A stretch of 10,126 nucleotides of DNA from contig JACCUZ010000200.1 in NCBI GenBank assembly GCA_013698395.1, forward strand, positions 1 through 10,126, in the 5' to 3' direction. The notes below the pieces were generated by a model, which was not told the origin of the DNA, made no database searches, and saw only the letters and a list, made by a program, of their open reading frames with translations. Every line of letters begins with the position of its first letter. The stretch's first letter is position 1. This DNA comes from Sporichthyaceae bacterium. Its GTDB lineage: Bacteria > Actinomycetota > Actinomycetes > JACCUZ01. The position numbers and the translations under genes were made by a program. This document shows, in pieces, positions 7,025-10,126 of the stretch.

Positions 7025-7524
7025 TGCCGCCACGCGTCGTCATCGTCGGTCCACCAGGTTCAGGCAAGTCCACCGTCGCCCAGCTCGTCGCCGCGCGCCT
7101 CGGCGTCGAGGCCAGGGACACCGACGAGGACGTCGAACGCGAGTCCGGCTCGACGATCGGTGACATCTTCGTGGAGCACGGGGAGGACGAGTTCCGCCGC
7201 CGCGAGAGGGCCGCTGTCGCCCGCGCACTCAGCGAGCACGAGGGAGTACTCGCTCTCGGTGGCGGGGCGGTGCTGGATGAACGCACCCGGCAGGCGATCG
7301 ACGGTCTTCCCGTCGTGTTCCTCGACGTCGGCATCAAGGATGCGGCCTCGCGCATCGGCCTCAACCGGGACCGCCCGCTGCTGCTCGGCAACCCCCGCGC
7401 CCAGTGGATCCGGCTGATGGAGGCCCGTCGCCCGGTCTACGAGCGCGCGGCCGCGGCGAAGGTCGACACCGACGGCAAGACGCCAGACGAGGTGGCCGAC
7501 GAGGTCGTCCGTCTGATCAGCTGA
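7024..7524 (+). CDS. aroK: Shikimate kinase
   Basis: AroK phosphorylates shikimate at the 3-hydroxyl using ATP. The 166-residue protein has the P-loop GPPGSGKS (9-16) and the shikimate-binding D34 in RDTDED. It also has R58 in DEFRRRE, the GGG triplet at 79-81, the lid residue R117 in NRDRPLL, and R136 in ARRPVYE. The spacing matches the Mycobacterium tuberculosis enzyme residue for residue at these positions, as I recall them. The ATG shares its A with the aroC stop (TGATG), so it is probably expressed only with aroC. The last eight bases overlap the 3' end of the convergent vapC gene. No internal defects are seen. Confidence 0.97.
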   Translation: MPPRVVIVGPPGSGKSTVAQLVAARLGVEARDTDEDVERESGSTIGDIFVEHGEDEFRRRERAAVARALSEHEGVLALGGGAVLDERTRQAIDGLPVVFLDVGIKDAASRIGLNRDRPLLLGNPRAQWIRLMEARRPVYERAAAAKVDTDGKTPDEVADEVVRLIS

Positions 7525-7921
7525 CGGTCGGCAGGAAGTCGACCTCGGCGAAGTCAGCCGCGGCGCGACGAAGCCGCTCATCGGTGGTGATCAGCGTGCC
7601 GCCCAGCGCCTCGGCGAGCACGACGTACGTCGCGTCGTATGCCGTCATGTTGGCTCTGAGATCCCACATGCGGGCCAACAACGGTTCATGGGCCCAACGG
7701 GTGATGGGCAGCTGCTCCAGCTCCTCGACGGCGGCTTCGGCGGAGTCGGCTGTGACCGAGCCCGCCCGGAGGAACCGGCGCAGCACGTGCACCACCTCGA
7801 CGGACAGCAGGTGGGGGGCGTTGAGCGGCTGGCCCAGCGACGCCAGCCGAGATTCCAGCCGCGCCCCCGTCGGCGTCGCGAGTACGAGCTCAACGATCAC
7901 CGACGCATCGACAACGATCAT
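7517..7921 (-). CDS. vapC: VapC-type PIN-domain ribonuclease toxin
   Basis: This is the toxin of a type II toxin-antitoxin pair. VapC proteins are magnesium-dependent ribonucleases, commonly cutting tRNA or rRNA to arrest translation. The 134 residues start MIVVDASVIVEL. The PIN acidic residues are all present: D5, E42 in LLSVEVVHVLRR, D96 in TAYDATYVVLAEALG, and D114 in LITTDERL. It should therefore be catalytically intact. The open frame extends 52 codons further upstream, but that part overlaps the antitoxin and looks unlike protein. The ATG at 7919-7921 gives the standard N-terminus 19 bases after the vapB stop. The 3' end overlaps aroK tail to tail by eight bases. RNA target is unknown. 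Confidence 0.93.
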   Translation of the reverse strand: MIVVDASVIVELVLATPTGARLESRLASLGQPLNAPHLLSVEVVHVLRRFLRAGSVTADSAEAAVEELEQLPITRWAHEPLLARMWDLRANMTAYDATYVVLAEALGGTLITTDERLRRAAADFAEVDFLPTVS

Positions 7922-7922
7922 T

Positions 7923-7935
7923 GAGCGTTCCGCTC
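7923..7935 (-). other. Small hairpin over the vapC ribosome-binding region
   Basis: GAGCG-TTC-CGCTC is a perfect five-base inverted repeat lying between the vapB stop and the vapC start. In the - strand RNA it folds as GAGCG-GAA-CGCTC just before the AUG and includes the only purine-rich stretch (GAGCGGAA) that could serve as a ribosome binding site. This could make vapC translation depend on ribosomes finishing vapB, which would keep the antitoxin in excess. The stem is short, so it may be chance. Confidence 0.3.
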
Positions 7936-7940
7936 GGTGA

Positions 7941-8168
7941 TCACCGACCGTCCCGCTCGGCACGCACCGCCTCGGCGGCAGACTCCGGCAACGGTCCGCG
8001 ACGTCGGGCGGCAAGCCGTGCCCGAATGTCGTCCCACGTCGGCTCCTGGGCAACTCGCCGGAGCGACTCGAGGGCAAAGTCCGACAGAGACATCCCCGCC
8101 ATGGCCGCCCGGGCCTTGAGGGTCCGGTGGACGTCGTCAGGCACGTGGCGGATCTGTAGTGACTTCAT
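7941..8168 (-). CDS. vapB: VapB antitoxin, FitA-like ribbon-helix-helix
   Basis: This 75-residue antitoxin is encoded immediately upstream of vapC on the same strand. Residues 1-40 (MKSLQIRHVPDDVHRTLKAR and onward, with AGMSLSDFALESLRRVA) form a ribbon-helix-helix DNA-binding domain: one beta strand then two helices, as in FitA and Arc. The short, charged C-terminal part (41-75, WDDIRARLAARRRGPLP) is the sort of segment that wraps around a VapC toxin and blocks its active site. The family represses its own promoter by binding palindromic DNA, often together with the toxin. A strong palindrome cluster overlaps the start codon and upstream region (8166-8202). No clear ribosome binding site precedes the ATG, although AGTAGG lies nearby. 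Confidence 0.9.
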   Translation of the reverse strand: MKSLQIRHVPDDVHRTLKARAAMAGMSLSDFALESLRRVAQEPTWDDIRARLAARRRGPLPESAAEAVRAERDGR

Positions 8169-8202
8169 GCAGTCAGCCTACTCGCATGCCAACTGCATGC
8201 AG
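8166..8202. promoter_or_regulatory. Candidate VapBC operator: nested GCATGC palindromes
   Basis: CATGCAGT (8166-8173) and ACTGCATG (8192-8199) form a perfect eight-base inverted repeat with an 18-base spacer. GCATGC recurs in the spacer (8184-8189). The right arm is itself inside a perfect ten-base palindrome, CTGCATGCAG (8193-8202). The left arm covers the vapB start codon. Ribbon-helix-helix antitoxins bind such paired short palindromes, so this is a good candidate autoregulatory operator. It ends 16 bases before the aroB start, so binding could also affect aroB. Confidence 0.55.
8175..8180 (-). promoter_or_regulatory. Candidate -10 element of vapBC
   Basis: On the - strand this reads TAGGCT, fitting the actinobacterial TANNNT -10 pattern, six bases before the vapB ATG. 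That spacing would give a leaderless or nearly leaderless mRNA, common in actinobacteria. It lies inside the palindrome cluster, as expected for autorepression. No convincing -35 is visible. Confidence 0.3.
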
Positions 8203-8206
8203 CCGG

Positions 8207-8212
8207 TAAGGT
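8207..8212 (+). promoter_or_regulatory. Candidate -10 of aroB, or its ribosome binding site
   Basis: TAAGGT (8207-8212) lies six bases before the aroB GTG and fits TANNNT, suggesting leaderless transcription from an own promoter. The overlapping GGTAAGG (8205-8211) could instead be a Shine-Dalgarno sequence, seven bases from the start. The two readings exclude each other. With vapBC interrupting the operon, aroB needs either its own promoter or read-through from aroCK. Confidence 0.3.
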
Positions 8213-8218
8213 TGTCCA

Positions 8219-9298
8219 GTGACGTCAGGCTCGGTCCGTGTCGCGGTTGGCGGCGAGGCGTCGTACGACGTCGTGATCGGCAGCGATCTCCTCGGCGAGC
8301 TGCCCGCGCTCGTGGGTGCCGCCACGCACGTGCTGGTCGTGCATGCGGACCCCCTGAGGACGGTCGCGTCGCGTGCGGGAGAGGTGCTGTCGGCTGCTGG
8401 GTACGAGGTGACGCTCGCGGCCGTGCCAGCCGGTGAGGCGGCCAAGACCGCCGACGCGGCCGCTGGGCTGTGGTCGTTGCTCGGTCGGACCGGTTTCACG
8501 AGAAGCGACGTCATCGTGACCGTGGGGGGAGGGGCGACCACGGACCTCGGCGGGTTCGTCGCGGCGACCTGGCTGCGCGGGGTCCGTGTCGTGCACGTGC
8601 CGACCACGCTGCTCGGCATGGTCGACGCGGCCGTCGGCGGCAAGACGGCGATCGACACGCCGGAGGGCAAGAACCTGGTGGGCGCCTTCCATCCGCCCGC
8701 GGGGGTCCTGTGCGACCTGTCGCTGCTGCGGACCCTGCCCCACGAGGAGATGGTGAGCGGGCTGGCGGAAGTGGTGAAGACCGGCTTCATCGCCGATTCC
8801 CGGATCCTCGAGCTCGTCGAGAGCGACCCCGAGGCAGCCACCGACCCCGAAGGCGCGATGCTGCCCGAGCTCGTCGAGCGCTCGGTCCGGGTGAAGGCTC
8901 GGGTGGTCACCGACGACCTGCGCGAGGCCGGGGGCCGGGAGATCCTCAACTACGGTCACACGCTCGGTCACGCGATCGAGAAGGTGGAGCGCTACCGCTG
9001 GCGCCACGGCGACGCTGTCGCGATCGGCATGGTCTACGCCGCGGAGCTGGCGTCCTCCGTCGGCCGGCTCGGTGTCGACGTCGTCGCGCGGCACCGCGAG
9101 GTGCTGACCTTGGTCGGCCTGCCTACGACGTACGTCGCTGACCGGTGGCCGGTGCTGCTCGACGCGATGCGCGTGGACAAGAAAGCGCGCGGGTCGAGAC
9201 TGCGGTTCGTCGTCCTCGACGGCGTCGGCCGGCCAGGCCTCTTGGAAGGTCCGGACGACGCGCTCCTCCAGGCAGCGTACGAGAGAGTGTCGTCATGA
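8219..9298 (+). CDS. aroB: 3-Dehydroquinate synthase
   Basis: AroB converts DAHP to 3-dehydroquinate, the second step of the shikimate pathway, using NAD and a divalent metal. The 359 residues include the NAD-binding GGGATTDLGGFVAATWLRG (103-121) and the substrate loop MVDAAVGGKTAID (134-146). They also include KNLVGAFHPP (151-160) and the metal ligands E184 (GLAEVVKTGF), H247 (NYGHTLGHAIE) and H263 (RHGDAVAIGM). The GTG start at 8219 gives the normal N-terminus. The stop overlaps the aroQ start in ATGA (9295-9298). Actinobacterial genomes usually place aroB directly after aroK; here vapBC intervenes on the opposite strand. Confidence 0.98.
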   Translation: MTSGSVRVAVGGEASYDVVIGSDLLGELPALVGAATHVLVVHADPLRTVASRAGEVLSAAGYEVTLAAVPAGEAAKTADAAAGLWSLLGRTGFTRSDVIVTVGGGATTDLGGFVAATWLRGVRVVHVPTTLLGMVDAAVGGKTAIDTPEGKNLVGAFHPPAGVLCDLSLLRTLPHEEMVSGLAEVVKTGFIADSRILELVESDPEAATDPEGAMLPELVERSVRVKARVVTDDLREAGGREILNYGHTLGHAIEKVERYRWRHGDAVAIGMVYAAELASSVGRLGVDVVARHREVLTLVGLPTTYVADRWPVLLDAMRVDKKARGSRLRFVVLDGVGRPGLLEGPDDALLQAAYERVSS

Positions 9299-9726
9299 CG
9301 CGCGTCCTGGTGCTCAACGGTCCCAACCTCGGGCGGCTCGGTTCTCGCGAGCCCGAGGTCTACGGCACAGAGACGTTCGAGGACCTGCGCGTTGCATGTC
9401 AGCAGGCCGGCGGCGAACTCGGATTGGAGGTCGAGGTCCGGCAGACCGACGACGAGACCGAGCTCGTGCACTGGTTGCACGAGGCGGCCGATGCGGCGGC
9501 GCCGGTGGTGCTCAACCCTGCGGCCTTCACCCACTACTCGTACGCGCTGCGCGACGCGTGCGCCGCGCTCACCGCGCCGCTGGTCGAGGTGCATCTGAGC
9601 AACCCGGCGGCCCGCGAGCCGTTCCGGCACACGTCGGTGGTGGCGGGTGTGGCGAAGGGCACCATCACCGGTTTCGGTCTCGACTCCTACCGGCTCGCCT
9701 TGCGGGCTGTTGCAGCCGTGGTCTGA
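9295..9726 (+). CDS. aroQ: 3-Dehydroquinate dehydratase, type II
   Basis: AroQ dehydrates 3-dehydroquinate to 3-dehydroshikimate, the step after AroB, as a dodecameric cytoplasmic enzyme. The 143 residues begin MTRVLVLNGPNLGRLGSREP. They carry N11, the flexible-loop R18 and catalytic Y23, N74 and H80 in LNPAAFTHYS, catalytic H100 in EVHLSNP, and R111. The spacing agrees with the M. tuberculosis enzyme to within one residue. The frame stays open 50 codons upstream, but that part lies within aroB and is Arg/Pro-rich shadow. The ATG at 9295, overlapping the aroB stop, is the clear start. No further shikimate or efp/pepQ-type gene follows within the window. Confidence 0.97.
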   Translation: MTRVLVLNGPNLGRLGSREPEVYGTETFEDLRVACQQAGGELGLEVEVRQTDDETELVHWLHEAADAAAPVVLNPAAFTHYSYALRDACAALTAPLVEVHLSNPAAREPFRHTSVVAGVAKGTITGFGLDSYRLALRAVAAVV

Positions 9727-9789
9727 TCCTCAGGTCGGCGGGACGGGCATCTCGCGGCATAGAGCTCGTCGGGCAGGTAGACGCTGACC

Positions 9790-9813
9790 TGGGGCATGCT
9801 CCCGATGTCCCCA
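9790..9813 (+). terminator. Candidate aroQ transcription terminator hairpin
   Basis: TGGGG-CAT and ATG-T-CCCCA pair as an eight-base stem with one bulged T around the seven-base loop GCTCCCG, 63 bases after the aroQ stop. There is no T-run after it, so it would be a weak or actinobacterial-style terminator at best. The adjoining CCCATGGG palindrome extends the symmetry. Confidence 0.3.
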
Positions 9814-9836
9814 TGGGTTCAAGGTGAAGTTTCTGG

Positions 9837-9855
9837 AAAGAACTTTGCGTTCTTT
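9837..9855. repeat. Seven-base inverted repeat AAAGAAC-TTTGC-GTTCTTT
   Basis: This perfect inverted repeat lies in a locally A/T-rich stretch and ends two bases before the candidate -35 of the downstream promoter. CTTTGC also occurs twice in direct orientation (9843-9848 and 9852-9857). It could be an activator or repressor site for the riboswitch promoter, or a weak terminator for upstream transcription. Nothing in the sequence decides between these. Confidence 0.35.
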
Positions 9856-9856
9856 G

Positions 9857-9884
9857 CTCAAGGATGACCGAAGAGTGTCGATAC
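9857..9884 (+). promoter_or_regulatory. Candidate FliA/WhiG-type promoter of the riboswitch transcript
   Basis: CTCA at 9857-9860 is followed after 16 bases by GTCGAT (9877-9882). Equivalently it is TCAA-N15-GTCGATAC, against the sigma-28-class TAAA-N15-GCCGATAA. Transcription would start near 9889-9893, exactly at the 5' edge expected for the GEMM-I aptamer. That positional fit strengthens the call. It matches the arrangement before pilM (2493). The sigma class is inferred, since no sigma gene is in view. Confidence 0.5.
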
Positions 9885-9887
9885 CTC

Positions 9888-9967
9888 TCTTGTCAGCGAA
9901 AAGGGCAAACCCGTCGGACGACGGGGGCGCAAAGCCACGGGGCCGACGGGGCCAGCCGCCTTATCGA
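9888..9967 (+). promoter_or_regulatory. Cyclic di-GMP-I riboswitch (GEMM-I)
   Basis: The conserved core is unmistakable. GGGCAAACC (9903-9911) is followed by a hairpin CCGTC-GGAC-GACGG (9911-9924), then GGCGCAAAGCC (9926-9936), a short GGCC/GGCC helix, and AGCCGCC-TTATCG (9954-9966) closing the aptamer. The base equivalent to Vc2 G20 is G9903, which favours c-di-GMP over the 3',3'-cGAMP-sensing GEMM-Ib variant, where it is A. The equivalent of C92 appears to be C9956. The tetraloop is not GNRA and the P3 arm is short, so the usual loop-receptor contact may be absent. The aptamer ends three bases before the GAGGAG ribosome binding site (9970-9975), suggesting control of translation of the exported protein that follows. 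No terminator stem is apparent. Confidence 0.88.
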
Positions 9968-9985
9968 ACGAGGAGACACACTCTG

Positions 9986-10126
9986 ATGCGCAAGACCATC
10001 CTGGTCGCTCTCGCTGCGGCTGCTGTCACACTTGGAACTGCCTTGCCCACGTCCGCTGCCGTGACGCAGGGCACGACAACGACCTTCTCGGTGACCGGCG
10101 GCGAGCTGTCGATCACCGCGCCGGCC
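9986..10126 (+). CDS. Secreted protein under riboswitch control, N-terminal fragment
   Basis: Forty-seven residues are visible before the window ends. The N-terminus MRKTILVALAAAAVTLGTAL is a standard Sec signal peptide: two basic residues, a hydrophobic core, then PTSAAV with a likely cleavage after Ala24 or Ala25. The mature start is Thr-rich and then reads FSVTGGELSITAPA, suggesting a beta-sandwich surface protein. It reminds me of WxL-like or cell-surface proteins of actinobacteria, but too little is present to assign a family. GAGGAG at 9970-9975 is a good ribosome binding site, ten bases before the ATG. The c-di-GMP riboswitch immediately upstream implies a role in attachment, biofilm or motility. 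Confidence 0.85.
   Translation, partial: MRKTILVALAAAAVTLGTALPTSAAVTQGTTTTFSVTGGELSITAPA

Noticed and set aside
7922..8077. N-terminal extension of vapC by 52 codons
   Set aside because: It would overlap most of vapB in another frame and reads as an Arg/Pro-rich shadow. The PIN domain begins exactly at the ATG at 7921.
9145..9294. N-terminal extension of aroQ by 50 codons
   Set aside because: It lies wholly within the aroB coding region and is Arg/Pro-rich. The ATG at 9295 gives the standard type II dehydroquinase N-terminus.
9396..9827. Open frame reaching from aroQ into the following non-coding gap
   Set aside because: It is mostly an out-of-frame shadow of aroQ. The part beyond 9726 has no ribosome binding site or protein-like composition.
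1..10126. CRISPR arrays, tRNA or rRNA genes, insertion sequences, attachment sites
   Set aside because: I saw no regularly spaced repeats, tRNA-like cloverleaf, transposase motifs or long terminal inverted repeats anywhere on either strand.

Overview
This window looks like part of a high-GC actinobacterial chromosome, most like the Nocardioidaceae. The support is a GC-rich base composition with strong third-position G/C, GTG as well as ATG starts, four-base ATGA gene overlaps, and the similarity of the pilus and shikimate proteins to actinobacterial families. Genus and species cannot be fixed from the sequence alone. All calls come from reading the sequence and recalling protein families; no searches were run.

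Bases 1-5816 hold one end of a type IV pilus (T4P) cluster on the + strand. In order it has the C-terminus of a probable minor pilin, a large PilX/GspK-like pilin with a 3.5 to 4 hundred residue ectodomain, a bifunctional prepilin peptidase (pilD), and the inner assembly platform pilM, pilN, pilO plus a bitopic PilP/GspC-like protein. Most junctions overlap or are separated by a few bases. The 102-base gap before pilM carries three short inverted repeats and a CTCA-N17-TCCGAT motif resembling a flagellar (FliA/WhiG-type) sigma promoter.

Bases 5843-9726 hold four shikimate-pathway genes, aroC-aroK and aroB-aroQ, all + strand with every catalytic residue I checked intact. A divergent VapBC toxin-antitoxin pair (FitA-like ribbon-helix-helix antitoxin and PIN-domain toxin) sits on the - strand between aroK and aroB and splits what is usually a continuous aroCKBQ run. 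A nested set of GCATGC palindromes covers the vapB start and ends 16 bases before the aroB start.

Bases 9727-9985 are non-coding. They contain a candidate aroQ terminator hairpin, a 7-bp inverted repeat, a second FliA-like promoter motif (CTCA-N16-GTCGAT), and a cyclic di-GMP-I (GEMM-I) riboswitch with the GGGCAAACC and GCGCAAAGCC cores. The riboswitch leads directly into a truncated gene for a secreted protein at the window edge.

Taken together, the left and right ends suggest coordinated surface biology: T4P assembly and a c-di-GMP-controlled exported protein may share a motility-type sigma factor. The centre is housekeeping aromatic biosynthesis carrying a toxin-antitoxin insertion. The riboswitch, the paired promoter motifs and the vapBC insertion are the points most worth checking; the rest is orthodox.
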